Counted from the stretch's first letter, positions 34,914 through 43,306 are shown. The stretch is DNA of 64,000 nt from Desulfosarcina alkanivorans (GCF_009688945.1 NZ_AP021874.1:6510001-6574000); one strand, 5' to 3'. Translations and numbers: made by a program. The notes: a model not told the origin generated them from the sequence alone.

Positions 34914-36002
34914 TTATCCGTTTTTGCGTTCAAAGGTCTTCATGAAATCCACCAATGCGGCCACGGCCGCCAACGGCGTCGGGTTGTAGATGGAGGCCCT
35001 GCATCCGCCCACGCTGCGGTGGCCTTTGAGGCCTCCCAGACCGTTTTCCAGGGCCTCGGCCACGAAGGTTTTTTCCAGATCCTCGTCGGGCAGACGGAAG
35101 GTGACGTTCATGAGCGAGCGGCTTTCCCGTTCCGCCGTTGCCCGGTAAAAGTCGCTCTGGTCCATGTAGTCGTAAAGCAGGCCGGCTTTCTTGCGGTTCA
35201 ATGCCTCCATCTTGTCCAGTCCGCCAATGGTTTCTTCCAGCCATTTGAGTACCAGCTGAACCGTATAGATGGCAAAGCAGGGCGGGGTGTTGTACATGGA
35301 ATTTTTTTCGGCATAGGTGCTGTAACGAAGCATGCTGGGAACGCCCTCGGGGGTGCGGGCCAGCATGTCATCGCGGATGATGGCCAGGCAGACGCCGGCC
35401 GGTCCCATATTTTTCTGGGCACCCGCATAGATCAACCCGAATTTTTCCATCTCCAGCGGCCGGGAGAAGATGTCCGAACTCATGTCCGAGACGATGGGAA
35501 CGCCCCCGGTGTCCGGAAACTGGGCCCACTGGGTCCCCTTGATGGTGTTGTTGGAGGTGATATGGGCATAGGCGGCGCCGGCGTTAAACGGGATCGCCCG
35601 GGGGATATAGGAAAAATTGCGGTCTTCGGATGAGGCCACCACGTTGATGGACTTCCCCTGTATGCGGGCTTCTTTGATGGCTTTGGTCGACCATGTCCCG
35701 GTGTTGACGTAGTCTGCCGAATCGCCGTCCCCCATCAGGTTCATGGGCACCATGCAGAACTGCATGCTGGCGCCGCCCTGGAGAAAAAGTACCTGATAAC
35801 GGTCGTTCAGCTTCAGGATCCGTTTTACCCGGGCGATGGCGTCATTGATCACATCGTCGAACCATTTGGAGCGGTGACTGATTTCGGTGACCGACATCCC
35901 GGACCCGGCGAAGTTGAGAAAGGATTCCTGGATTTCTTCCAACACCGGGAGGGGCAGGGCTGCCGGTCCTGCGTTGAAATTATGAATTCTGTCCGCTTTC
36001 AT
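34914..36002 (-). CDS. serC: Phosphoserine aminotransferase
   Basis: A 362-residue PLP enzyme that converts 3-phosphohydroxypyruvate to phosphoserine in serine synthesis, and probably acts in pyridoxine synthesis. The N-terminus has NFNAGPAALPLPVL, and the PLP-lysine motif is GLIYAGAQKNMGPAG (Lys in AQKN). EISHRSKWF, LQGGASMQF and the C-terminal RVSVGG-like HRSVGGCRASIYN fit the family. GGAGGT lies eight bases before the ATG. It diverges from hisD across a 393-base regulatory gap. Confidence 0.95.
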   Translation of the reverse strand: MKADRIHNFNAGPAALPLPVLEEIQESFLNFAGSGMSVTEISHRSKWFDDVINDAIARVKRILKLNDRYQVLFLQGGASMQFCMVPMNLMGDGDSADYVNTGTWSTKAIKEARIQGKSINVVASSEDRNFSYIPRAIPFNAGAAYAHITSNNTIKGTQWAQFPDTGGVPIVSDMSSDIFSRPLEMEKFGLIYAGAQKNMGPAGVCLAIIRDDMLARTPEGVPSMLRYSTYAEKNSMYNTPPCFAIYTVQLVLKWLEETIGGLDKMEALNRKKAGLLYDYMDQSDFYRATAERESRSLMNVTFRLPDEDLEKTFVAEALENGLGGLKGHRSVGGCRASIYNPTPLAAVAALVDFMKTFERKNG

Positions 36003-36143
36003 CGTTTATAACCTCCATTTGAATGTGTCTGGACAGGCCGGTGCCGGGACCTGGCAGAGGATAATGGCTCCTCTCGCGTGCCGCATTCTTTTATCGTCGG
36101 CGCTGATCTGTTTTTCCGCTGGCACCGGTCAATTAACCGCTTA

Positions 36144-36171
36144 TTTCTACAGATAGAAACCCATATGTCAA
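36144..36171 (-). promoter_or_regulatory. Candidate serC promoter
   Basis: On the minus strand TTGACA (36171-36166) and TAGAAA (36149-36144) are separated by 16 bases. The -35 box is a perfect match, the -10 box a moderate one. It lies about 140 bases before the serC start. Confidence 0.4.
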
Positions 36172-36211
36172 CTCGTAATGTCAATTAAATAATAATTGCT
36201 GTTTATCAGGC

Positions 36212-36231
36212 CTTCACGGGGGCCCGTGAAG
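36212..36231. repeat. Perfect hairpin in the serC/hisD gap
   Basis: CTTCACGGG and CCCGTGAAG are exact inverted arms around GG. No T-run follows on either side. It could be an operator or an RNA hairpin in the divergent region. Confidence 0.45.
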
Positions 36232-36317
36232 ACGATAGGCGCGGGTGGCCCGTCCCGGCGGCCCGGAGGGAGTCGACGGCAGGTGCGGGCCGCCGCCTTC
36301 ATGATTCCCGCCGTGTT

Positions 36318-36330
36318 CCCCCCCCCCCCC
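36318..36330. repeat. Homopolymer of 13 C upstream of the hisD promoter
   Basis: Thirteen consecutive C lie five bases before the candidate hisD -35 box. Such tracts are prone to slippage and to sequencing error. Confidence 0.7.
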
Positions 36331-36334
36331 TCTA

Positions 36335-36363
36335 TTGACAAACCCTCTGGATTCACAATAAAG
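36335..36363 (+). promoter_or_regulatory. Candidate hisD promoter
   Basis: TTGACA at 36335-36340 is a perfect -35 match. The -10 region near 36357-36363 (AATAAAG) is weaker. It sits about 35 bases before the hisD start. Confidence 0.4.
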
Positions 36364-36395
36364 GGGGGTAACTTTGACAGAAAGGAACTGTTCTC

Positions 36396-37700
36396 ATGAA
36401 AATCTTCCGCTACCCGTCGTCTGCCGCGGATAAGAAGATGAAGGCCATCGTCGGCCGGAATATCGATTTCAGGAAATCCGATGTCCAGGCCGTCACCCGT
36501 ATTCTCAAGGACGTGAAAAAAAACGGAGACAGCGCGCTGATCCGATACAGCCGGCAGTTCGATGCTCCCCGGATGACCGTCGAGGCCCTTGCCGTTTCCC
36601 CTGAGGAGATGGCGGCGGCCAAAAAGAAGGTGGACCGGGGGTTCATGCGGGCGCTGAATCGCGCAGCCTTGCAGATCGAGGGATTCCACCGTCAGCAGCT
36701 GCCCAAGTCGTGGATCGACACGCGACGGCCAGGCACCCTTCTGGGCCAGATGGTCAACCCCGTCGATGCGGCCGGCGTTTATGTGCCCGGTGGAAAAGGG
36801 GGCACGACGCCCCTGGTTTCCTCGGTGCTCATGGGGGCCATCCCGGCCAGGATCGCCGGCGTGCCCAAGGTCGTGATGGTCACGCCGCCGATGTCATCGG
36901 GGGAGGTGGCCCCCCATCTTCTCGTGGCAGCCAAAAAGGCGGGCGTGGACGCCGTCTACAAGGTGGGCAGCGCTTGGGCCATCGGTGCCCTGGCCTATGG
37001 TACCGAGACCATCCCCGGGGTCAACGTCGTCGTCGGGCCCGGAAATATATACGTCACCCTGGCCAAGAAAATGGTCGCCGGGACGGTGGGGATCGATATG
37101 ATCGCCGGGCCCAGTGAAATTCTGGTGATCGCCGACGGGACCGCCGATCCGGTATTTACCGCTGCCGATCTTCTCAGCCAGGCCGAGCACGACCCGCTGG
37201 CTTCGGCCATCCTGGTGACCGATTCGGCGCAGCTGGCCCAGTCGGTGGCGTCCGCTGTGGAAGACCAGCTCGAATCGCTGGCCCGCGCCGACATCGCCCG
37301 CCGGAGCCTGTCCGCCTTCGGGGCCATCATGGTCGTGGAGAACATGGACTCGGCCATCGACCTGGCCAACCACATCGCCCCTGAGCATCTGGAACTCCAG
37401 GTGGCCGATCCCATGGATGTGGCCCCGCGGCTGCGCAACGCCGGGGCTATTTTCCTGGGGCACTATACGCCCGAGCCGGTGGGAGACTACATGGCCGGCC
37501 CCAATCACGTCCTGCCGACGGCGGGCACGGCGCGCTTTTCTTCGGCCCTGTCGGTGGATGATTTCATGAAAAAGACCAGCCTGATCCGATACTCGCAGGC
37601 GGCATTCAGGAAAGATGCCCGCGATATCATGTGCCTGGCCAACGTCGAAGGGCTGGGGGGGCACGCCAACGCCATTCAGGTCCGTCTGTCCAAAAAATAA
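36396..37700 (+). CDS. hisD: Histidinol dehydrogenase
   Basis: A 434-residue NAD- and zinc-dependent enzyme catalysing the last two steps of histidine synthesis, histidinol to histidine. Motifs visible are the DAAGVYVPGGKGG substrate/NAD region, GPGNIYVTLAKK, AGPSEILVI, SQAEHDPLASAIL (zinc-ligand Gln and His), APEHLELQV and GPNHVLPTAGTARF. The zinc site also uses Asp and His residues towards the C-terminus. Length is as expected. A good AAAGGA SD precedes the ATG. It is isolated from other his genes here and is followed 187 bases later by ltaE. Confidence 0.95.
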   Translation: MKIFRYPSSAADKKMKAIVGRNIDFRKSDVQAVTRILKDVKKNGDSALIRYSRQFDAPRMTVEALAVSPEEMAAAKKKVDRGFMRALNRAALQIEGFHRQQLPKSWIDTRRPGTLLGQMVNPVDAAGVYVPGGKGGTTPLVSSVLMGAIPARIAGVPKVVMVTPPMSSGEVAPHLLVAAKKAGVDAVYKVGSAWAIGALAYGTETIPGVNVVVGPGNIYVTLAKKMVAGTVGIDMIAGPSEILVIADGTADPVFTAADLLSQAEHDPLASAILVTDSAQLAQSVASAVEDQLESLARADIARRSLSAFGAIMVVENMDSAIDLANHIAPEHLELQVADPMDVAPRLRNAGAIFLGHYTPEPVGDYMAGPNHVLPTAGTARFSSALSVDDFMKKTSLIRYSQAAFRKDARDIMCLANVEGLGGHANAIQVRLSKK

Positions 37701-37887
37701 ATTACCGGCTTAAAGTGAAAAGGTTTGAGAAAAGACGGCCCTGCGAATCCATGCAGACATCCTGCGGTTTCCAGCCGTCGGTTGACGGTCAAGGAGAACA
37801 GACGGCAGCTGATAACGATGCCCAAACCGTGAACCGGTAACCGGCAACAATAAACCCGTAGCCGATACCAAAAGGATAACATTGCCT

Positions 37888-38925
37888 ATGGATATCATCG
37901 ACCTGCGATCGGATACCATCACCCGGCCTACTCCGGCCATGAGAAAAGCCATGGCCGATGCCGAGGTGGGGGACGACGTGTTCAAAGAAGACCCTACCGT
38001 CAACCGATTAGAGGAGATGGCGGCCCGGCGGATGGGAAAACCCGCTGCCCTGCTGGTGGGCTCGGGCACCATGGGGAATCTGGTGTCCCAGCTGGCCCAC
38101 TGCGGCCGGGGAGACGAGACCCTCCTGGGGGACCAGTCCCATGTTTTCTTCTACGAGCAGGGCGGGGCTTCGGCGCTGGGCGGTATTCATCCGCGGACGC
38201 TTCCCAACGAAAAGGACGGAACGATTGCCCCGGAGACCATCGAAGCGGCCATCCGTCCCGATGATGTCCATTTTCCGCAGTCCCGCCTGGTCATCGTGGA
38301 GAACACCCATAACCGATGCAGCGGCACCCCCCTGACCGCCGCTTACACGGCCACGGTGGGCCGGCTGGCCAGACGGCACGGTCTGAAGCTGCACATCGAC
38401 GGCGCCAGAATTTTCAATGCGGCGGTTTCGCTGGGTGTGGATGCGGCCGAACTGGCCGCACCGGCTGATTCGGTGACCTTTTGCCTGAGCAAGGGGCTGG
38501 CCGCGCCGGTGGGATCCGTGCTCTGCGGCGATGAGGACTTCATTGCCCGGGCGAGAAGAATGCGGAAATCCGTGGGGGGCGGTATGCGGCAGGCGGGCAT
38601 CATTGCCGCCGCCGGTATCGTGGCGCTTACCGAGATGGTGGATCGCCTGGCCGAGGACCACGCCAATGCCAGGACCCTGGCCGTGGGGCTGGCGGGAATC
38701 CCCGGGCTGGGAATCGATCCCGATGCCATTGCAACCAATATTGTCTACTTCCGCGTGACCGCAAAGGGGCTGGACGCACCGGCGGTGGTGGCCCGGCTGG
38801 GCGAGTCGGGGGTGCGGGTGCTGCCGACAGCAAAGGATCAGATGCGTGCCGTGCTCAATTACCATGTGACTGGGGCTGACGTGCAGCGGGCGCTGGCAGT
38901 ATTCAGCCGGGTCATGAAGGGGTAG
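37888..38925 (+). CDS. ltaE: Low-specificity L-threonine aldolase
   Basis: A 345-residue PLP enzyme of fold type I that splits L-threonine or L-allo-threonine to glycine and acetaldehyde. The N-terminus has DLRSDTITRPTP, and the lysine that binds PLP is in FCLSKGLAAPVGS. Length is typical. The start could be ATG 37888 or TTG 37882, since AAAGGA lies 11 or 5 bases upstream respectively; ATG is the simpler choice. It follows hisD in the same direction. Its acetaldehyde could feed the AOR nearby, which is speculation. Confidence 0.9.
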   Translation: MDIIDLRSDTITRPTPAMRKAMADAEVGDDVFKEDPTVNRLEEMAARRMGKPAALLVGSGTMGNLVSQLAHCGRGDETLLGDQSHVFFYEQGGASALGGIHPRTLPNEKDGTIAPETIEAAIRPDDVHFPQSRLVIVENTHNRCSGTPLTAAYTATVGRLARRHGLKLHIDGARIFNAAVSLGVDAAELAAPADSVTFCLSKGLAAPVGSVLCGDEDFIARARRMRKSVGGGMRQAGIIAAAGIVALTEMVDRLAEDHANARTLAVGLAGIPGLGIDPDAIATNIVYFRVTAKGLDAPAVVARLGESGVRVLPTAKDQMRAVLNYHVTGADVQRALAVFSRVMKG

Positions 38926-38966
38926 CGCCGCTCGGGGATCAGACGGCCGTCAACGCATTATCGGCC

Positions 38967-39010
38967 AAAAAAAGACGGACCGCCGGTCTCGGATGAACCC
39001 GACGGTCCGC
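38967..39010 (-). terminator. Rho-independent terminator of the HU gene
   Basis: On the minus strand GGACCG and CGGTCC form the outer stem, with an inner TCGG/CCGA pair, followed by seven T. It lies just after the HU stop and is also placed to limit read-through against ltaE. Confidence 0.75.
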
Positions 39011-39035
39011 CATGTATAATCGGCAGGTCGCTGAA

Positions 39036-39308
39036 TTATACAGCGTCTCTCAGTTTCTTTCCCGGTTTGAACTTGACCACGTTGGCGGCCTTGATCTTGA
39101 TGACTTCGCCGGTCTGGGGGTTGCGTCCCTTGCGGGCCTTACGGCGCACCTTCATGAAGGTTCCGAATCCTACCAACGTCACCTTGCCGTCTTTTTTCTT
39201 CAGGGCTTTGCCGACATTGGCGGTGAAGGAATCCAGCGCGGCAGCGGCGGCAACCTTGGTGATGCCGGCATCATCTGCCATTTTCTCAACTAATTCAGCT
39301 TTTGTCAT
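39036..39308 (-). CDS. hup: HU-family nucleoid DNA-binding protein
   Basis: A 90-residue basic DNA-bending protein. It has the family start MTKAELVEKMADDAG and the conserved GFGTFMKVRRKARKGRNP stretch that forms the arms wrapping DNA, then TGEVIKIKA and a basic C-terminus. The length is exactly that of HU. A perfect AAAGGAGG SD precedes the ATG. It is monocistronic, with its own promoter and terminator. Confidence 0.95.
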   Translation of the reverse strand: MTKAELVEKMADDAGITKVAAAAALDSFTANVGKALKKKDGKVTLVGFGTFMKVRRKARKGRNPQTGEVIKIKAANVVKFKPGKKLRDAV

Positions 39309-39366
39309 CGTTTCCTCCTTTGGATGGTGTGAAATGGGAACCTAATAATGATGCATATGCTCTGGC

Positions 39367-39393
39367 ATTACAGTAAAATGTCGACCGTGTCAA
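39367..39393 (-). promoter_or_regulatory. Candidate HU gene promoter
   Basis: On the minus strand TTGACA (39393-39388) is followed after 15 bases by TGTAAT (39372-39367). Both boxes match the sigma-70 consensus well, although the spacer is short. It lies about 60 bases before the start codon. Confidence 0.45.
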
Positions 39394-39438
39394 CAGCGAA
39401 ACCCCATGGTACAAGGGTTTGAGGGAAGAAAATGGGTT

Positions 39439-40689
39439 TCAATGCTTGAAACTCCGCTGTCCGGTATAGACCATCGCCACGTCGGCTTCGTTGCATGCTT
39501 CGATGGACTGGTAGTCATTGGTCGATCCGCCTGGTTGAACCACCGCGGTTACACCTTCACGAATACCTACGTCCACCCCGTCCCGGAAGGGAAAGAACGC
39601 GTCGCTGACCATGGATGCACCCACGAGTCCACCCTTTTCGGCTGATACGCGTGCATCGATTTCAGCCTTTCGATCCGGATCGTCCAGGTCGTTGTAAGGC
39701 GTCTGCCAGGCTTCGAAGCAATAGCGGTCGGCCAGCTTGCGGTAGGCCTTGTCGCGGGCGATCTCCGCCACGCCGACCCGGTCCTGCTCGCCGGTGCCGA
39801 TCCCCACGGTGACCAGATCCTTGACGTAGAGCACCGAATTGGAGGTGACCCCCGACTCCACCAGCCAGCCGAACAGCAGGTCGTCGTATTCCCGGTCGGT
39901 GGGCATGCGGCGGGTCTGGTAGACCTTCCCGTTGGCTTCGCAGCGGGCCGGTGTCAGGTCGTCCCGGGTGCGTGCCTGGGGGACAAAAGACCACTGGGCG
40001 ATGATCCCGCCGTCCATGAGGCTCTTGAATTCCACACAGCGTTTCCCGACGAATTCCTGCAGCCTCCCGATGTTGCCGATGCGGATGACCCGCAGGTTTT
40101 TCTTCCTGGAGAAAATCTCCATCACCCCGTCCTCGAAATCGGGTGCCACGACCACTTCGGCGTACTGGCTGCAAATAGCTTCGGCAGTCGCTTTGTCCAC
40201 GCCGCGGTTCACGGCGATACAGCCGCCGAAGGCCGCTACCCGATCGGCGAGGTTGGCCCTGGTGTACGCCGCTTCCAGGGATTCTGCCTGGGCAACGCCG
40301 CAGGGGTTGTTGTGCTTGACGATCACCGCCGTCGGCCGGTGGGTCAAGTATCTCAGGATGTTGAGGGCATTGTCGGCATCGGTGAGGTTGGTCTTTCCCG
40401 GGTGCTTGCCCGATTGGAGCAGTTCGATGTCCGACGCGAGGTATTGTCCGGGCTGGATGGTTTCGGTTTCGCCGAGCACCAGATTGCCGTTGACCATGCG
40501 ATACAGGGCCGCCTCCTGCCCCGGGTTTTCACCATAACGCAGGCCCTTCTGGACCGCATCGATGGTCCAGGTGACCTTCTCGTAAAACAGGGTTTGCCGA
40601 CGGTCATGGTCCACGAAGCTGATTTCCATGTTCGGGGGGAAATGGTCGTCCATGATGGTGCGGTACATTTTTTTCAGGTCTTCAGCCAT
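39439..40689 (-). CDS. purH: AICAR transformylase, stand-alone PurH domain
   Basis: A 416-residue enzyme that formylates AICAR using 10-formyl-tetrahydrofolate, the penultimate step of IMP synthesis. It has LRYGENPGQEAALY, the catalytic VKHNNPCGVA (Lys-His pair), SDAFFPFRDGVD and the C-terminal VVQPGGSTND. Usually this domain is fused to IMP cyclohydrolase; here it is a separate gene. ATG 40689 is chosen because AAGGAG lies eight bases upstream; ten residues from an earlier start are dropped. It follows the cyclohydrolase gene in the same direction, with a repeat in the spacer. Confidence 0.9.
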   Translation of the reverse strand: MAEDLKKMYRTIMDDHFPPNMEISFVDHDRRQTLFYEKVTWTIDAVQKGLRYGENPGQEAALYRMVNGNLVLGETETIQPGQYLASDIELLQSGKHPGKTNLTDADNALNILRYLTHRPTAVIVKHNNPCGVAQAESLEAAYTRANLADRVAAFGGCIAVNRGVDKATAEAICSQYAEVVVAPDFEDGVMEIFSRKKNLRVIRIGNIGRLQEFVGKRCVEFKSLMDGGIIAQWSFVPQARTRDDLTPARCEANGKVYQTRRMPTDREYDDLLFGWLVESGVTSNSVLYVKDLVTVGIGTGEQDRVGVAEIARDKAYRKLADRYCFEAWQTPYNDLDDPDRKAEIDARVSAEKGGLVGASMVSDAFFPFRDGVDVGIREGVTAVVQPGGSTNDYQSIEACNEADVAMVYTGQRSFKH

Positions 40690-40710
40690 GGTATTGCTCC
40701 TTACAAAAAG

Positions 40711-40750
40711 AGGATTCAAGGATACAAGGATTCAGGGGGTCAAGGGGGCA
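40711..40750. repeat. Degenerate 8-bp tandem repeat, five units
   Basis: AGGATTCA, AGGATACA, AGGATTCA, GGGGGTCA and AGGGGGCA follow one another without gaps, between the two split purH genes. Confidence 0.6.
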
Positions 40751-40784
40751 GGGGAACCCACCAAACCCACCAGGCTCAACGAAC

Positions 40785-41471
40785 TCACCTGTCCTGAAGC
40801 TGGTATTCACCTTCAACATCCGCAAACGCGGTGTCGGCCAGATAGCCGGCAATGGTCGTGTCGTAGCCGGCCGTATGGGTAAAGGCCTTGCAGGCCAGTC
40901 CGTAGCGCAGACCCAGGGAGATGGTTCCCCTTCCGGCCTCCATTTCGTCGGCAATCTGCTCATAATCGTCGGGGTCCACCACCGATGCGACACGGATGAA
41001 ATTCTTGGCCGAGGCCCGGATCATGCACGGCCCGCCGATGTCGATGTTGCCGCGGGCCTGCTCCGGCGTGACGCCTGACCGGGAGATGGTTTCCCGGAAC
41101 GGGTAGAGGTTCACCACCACCATGTCGATGGGGACACCCCCGGTTCGTTTGAGGTCGGACTGGTGGGCGTCGTTGTAAGTTTCGGTGAGAAGTCCCAGGT
41201 AAATTTTAAAATCCAGGGTTTTTACCAGCCCCCCCTGGGTTTCCGGCTGGCCGGTATAGTCGGACACCTGGGTCAGGCAGTCACTGGCCCGGTCGCCCAG
41301 TATTTCCTTCAGCCGGGCATAGGTGCCGCCGGTCGAGAAGATCCGGATGCCGGGGTTGATCGCCAGCAGGCGGGGAACGAATGCCTCCAGTCCGCTTTTG
41401 TCGGACACGCTGATCAGTACATGGTTGACGTGGACCCGATTGTCAATTTTCTCTACCTTATTCATTGCCAT
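40785..41471 (-). CDS. purH: IMP cyclohydrolase, stand-alone divergent PurH domain
   Basis: A 228-residue enzyme that closes the final ring to make IMP. It keeps HVLISVSDKSGLEAF, FSTGGT, QVSDYTGQPE, the VKTL lysine, VVVNLYPF and NIDIGGPCMIRASAKN. The usual KTLHPKIHGG stretch reads KTLDFKIYLG, so the family is divergent around the substrate site. It precedes the AICAR transformylase gene in the minus-strand transcript. GGTG is spaced seven bases before the ATG. Activity is likely because the remaining catalytic motifs are intact. Confidence 0.85.
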   Translation of the reverse strand: MAMNKVEKIDNRVHVNHVLISVSDKSGLEAFVPRLLAINPGIRIFSTGGTYARLKEILGDRASDCLTQVSDYTGQPETQGGLVKTLDFKIYLGLLTETYNDAHQSDLKRTGGVPIDMVVVNLYPFRETISRSGVTPEQARGNIDIGGPCMIRASAKNFIRVASVVDPDDYEQIADEMEAGRGTISLGLRYGLACKAFTHTAGYDTTIAGYLADTAFADVEGEYQLQDR

Positions 41472-41477
41472 GCGAAA

Positions 41478-42179
41478 TCACCTTTCTCCATTGTATTCTT
41501 CCAGAAAGCGGTCAAAAAAACCGACCATGAACCGGTGCCGGTCCTCGGCCAGCCGCCGGCCCGTATCGGTGAGTATCCGGTCCTTGATTCTGGACAGTTT
41601 GACCACATATTCGCGGTATCCCGTGTCGTCGATGGAATAGGCCGGCGCCCGAACCACGTCCACCTCCGGGCTGTGCAGCCGGGCTCCCAGTTCGCCGGCA
41701 AACAGGAATGCCCGGGCCACCCCCACGGCGCCGATGGCGTCCAGCTTGTCGGCATCGAACAATACCCTCGCTTCGAGTGTCTCCGGGGATGCGCCCCGGC
41801 GAAACCGGTGGGCGGCGATGCTGTGGATGATATTTTCACGGCGATCGTCGGCCAGGGGGACCGCAGCCAGCATCTCCCGGGCCATGGCGGCCCCTTTTTC
41901 CGCGTGGCACAGGTTGCCGCGGCCCCGATCCTGGTGCGCCCTTCCGATGTCGTGCAGGTAGGCGGCGGTTTCCGCCACCAGAAGGTCCGCGCCTTCGGCG
42001 GCGCCGATGCACCGGCAAAGCCGGTGTACCCTCAAGGTATGGTCCCAGTCGTGGCTTCCCCTGGCTTGCGAAAAGTGTGACTGCGCCGCCTCCCGGATGC
42101 GGGACAGCAGGGCCGCTTCGGCCTCGCCTGTCAGCCGGACATGGCCGTCGTCGGCCTGATGGATGGTGCCGTGTGTCAT
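41478..42179 (-). CDS. HD-domain metal-dependent hydrolase
   Basis: A 233-residue soluble protein with the HD phosphohydrolase motif set: a first His in SHDWDHTLRV, the His-Asp pair in YLHDIGRAHQD, a further His in IAAHRF, and Asp in FDADKLDAIG. These bind the metal ions. The C-terminal half holds additional helices with no further domain. It is encoded six bases upstream of the IMP cyclohydrolase, so it is likely co-transcribed with the split purH genes. The substrate is probably a nucleotide or phosphate ester, but it is unknown. Confidence 0.85.
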   Translation of the reverse strand: MTHGTIHQADDGHVRLTGEAEAALLSRIREAAQSHFSQARGSHDWDHTLRVHRLCRCIGAAEGADLLVAETAAYLHDIGRAHQDRGRGNLCHAEKGAAMAREMLAAVPLADDRRENIIHSIAAHRFRRGASPETLEARVLFDADKLDAIGAVGVARAFLFAGELGARLHSPEVDVVRAPAYSIDDTGYREYVVKLSRIKDRILTDTGRRLAEDRHRFMVGFFDRFLEEYNGER

Positions 42180-42285
42180 GGCGGTGCCGCATCCATGCGA
42201 ATCACTGCCGTGGTGTCCTGGGGGCGGCCGGAACCATCCCTCGCGCCGGTGTCGAAATCGCCCGTGATCAGTTGATGTCGCCGTC

Positions 42286-42984
42286 TCATTCGATGGACAT
42301 GATTCCTTCCCAGCGCTGGTATTCGCTGGCCGTGGGCAATCCGTTCAATTTCAGGATGGAGATGATGTCCGGGGCGTTGAACCTCAGGTAGGGGTTGACG
42401 GCCAGTTCGTCGTCCAGGGTGGAGACCACATGACTCCTGTCATAGCGGGCCGCATAGGCGTCGATGGCGCTGTTGTCCGGGGTCAGCTGCCGGGCAAATG
42501 CCAGTGAGGCCGCCACATAGTCGTGGCCGGCGTAAATTCGATGGCTTCCGGGGTAGCCCATGAGCAGGCGGATGGACCGGTGAAAGGCTTTCAGGTCTCC
42601 GGAGAAGCAATTGCCCACCGTTCCGTTGAACAAGGTGTCGCCCGTGATCAGAAAATCATCTGCGGCAAAGGTCACCGAATCCGTGGTGTGGCCCGGCGTC
42701 AGGCGGACCGTGACACTCCCGCCCGCCAGGCCGATGGTCTGGCCGTCAACGAACCGGCGATGGTCGAGGTAGGACGCCCCGGTTGCATTCACGAGCTGCC
42801 GGGTTCCCGTGGTGTGGTCGCCGTGCCCGTGGGTGTTGGTGACCAGCGACAGCGTCAGGTTGTTTTTCCTGACAAAGCCCACGATGTCATCCACGGCGCC
42901 CCCGTCGATGGCCAGTGCATGGGTACCCGTGTACAGGAGATAGCCCAGATTGTCGCCGCCGTATAAAAATTGTTTGATTTTCAA
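42286..42984 (-). CDS. Metallo-beta-lactamase-fold hydrolase (glyoxalase II-like)
   Basis: A 232-residue soluble hydrolase. The metal-binding motif THGHGDHTTG is present, with further ligands in TPGHTTDS, LITGDTLF and YAGHDY. The C-terminal part (LAVNPYLRFN) resembles the substrate domain of hydroxyacylglutathione hydrolase. It may cleave thioesters. The start is TTG 42984, giving a family-like MKIKQFLYGGDN beginning, with only a weak SD. It diverges from the mra cluster. Confidence 0.85.
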   Translation of the reverse strand: MKIKQFLYGGDNLGYLLYTGTHALAIDGGAVDDIVGFVRKNNLTLSLVTNTHGHGDHTTGTRQLVNATGASYLDHRRFVDGQTIGLAGGSVTVRLTPGHTTDSVTFAADDFLITGDTLFNGTVGNCFSGDLKAFHRSIRLLMGYPGSHRIYAGHDYVAASLAFARQLTPDNSAIDAYAARYDRSHVVSTLDDELAVNPYLRFNAPDIISILKLNGLPTASEYQRWEGIMSIE

Positions 42985-43146
42985 TGGTCTGTTGCCCGCC
43001 GCGTGTCAATGCCGGGATGAATTCGAATTCTGCTTTGATATCGATATATTAAACTGAGCATCCAGGCAACAAAAAAAGCATCTTGCGCCCGTTGCCGGCA
43101 AGTGCCGGGGCCGTTGGCCCCTTCGCCGGTTTTGGTGGAATGATAA

Positions 43147-43161
43147 CTCCACTTTACTCCA
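43147..43161 (-). promoter_or_regulatory. Upstream TGGAG repeats, possible MraZ site
   Basis: On the minus strand TGGAG occurs twice with a 10-base period (43161-43157 and 43151-43147). The spacing resembles that of MraZ repeats. Confidence 0.35.
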
Positions 43162-43242
43162 CCCTATTGACCCAATCGGCTATTTATGTTTAACTTTCAA
43201 AAATTATTGATAAAATTTTATGTCATAAATACATTTTTTGTC

Positions 43243-43271
43243 TTGACAGAAAAAGGTTTTTGTACTTTTAT
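43243..43271 (+). promoter_or_regulatory. Candidate promoter of the mra/dcw cluster
   Basis: TTGACA (43243-43248) is a perfect -35 box and TTTTAT (43266-43271) lies 17 bases later. This would start transcription at the edge of the TGG repeats. Confidence 0.55.
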
Positions 43272-43281
43272 CCCTAAGTAG

Positions 43282-43306
43282 TGGATCAAAGTGGATAATA
43301 CTGGTG
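43282..43306 (+). promoter_or_regulatory. Candidate MraZ operator: TGG repeats every 10 bases
   Basis: TGGAT (43282), TGGAT (43292) and TGGTG (43302) are spaced by exactly 10 bases just before the mraZ start. MraZ is known to bind TGGG-type repeats separated by five bases, so this is a likely autoregulatory site. Confidence 0.5.

Larger units (their letters stand above)
36003..36395. promoter_or_regulatory. Divergent serC/hisD regulatory gap
   Basis: This gap contains candidate promoters for both genes, a perfect hairpin and a 13-C tract, listed separately. Open frames in this gap and antisense to hisD have no Shine-Dalgarno or family support. Confidence 0.5.

Noticed and set aside
36168..36689. 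Minus-strand open frame reaching into the serC/hisD gap
   Set aside because: It overlaps hisD in antisense and has no Shine-Dalgarno sequence or recognisable domain.
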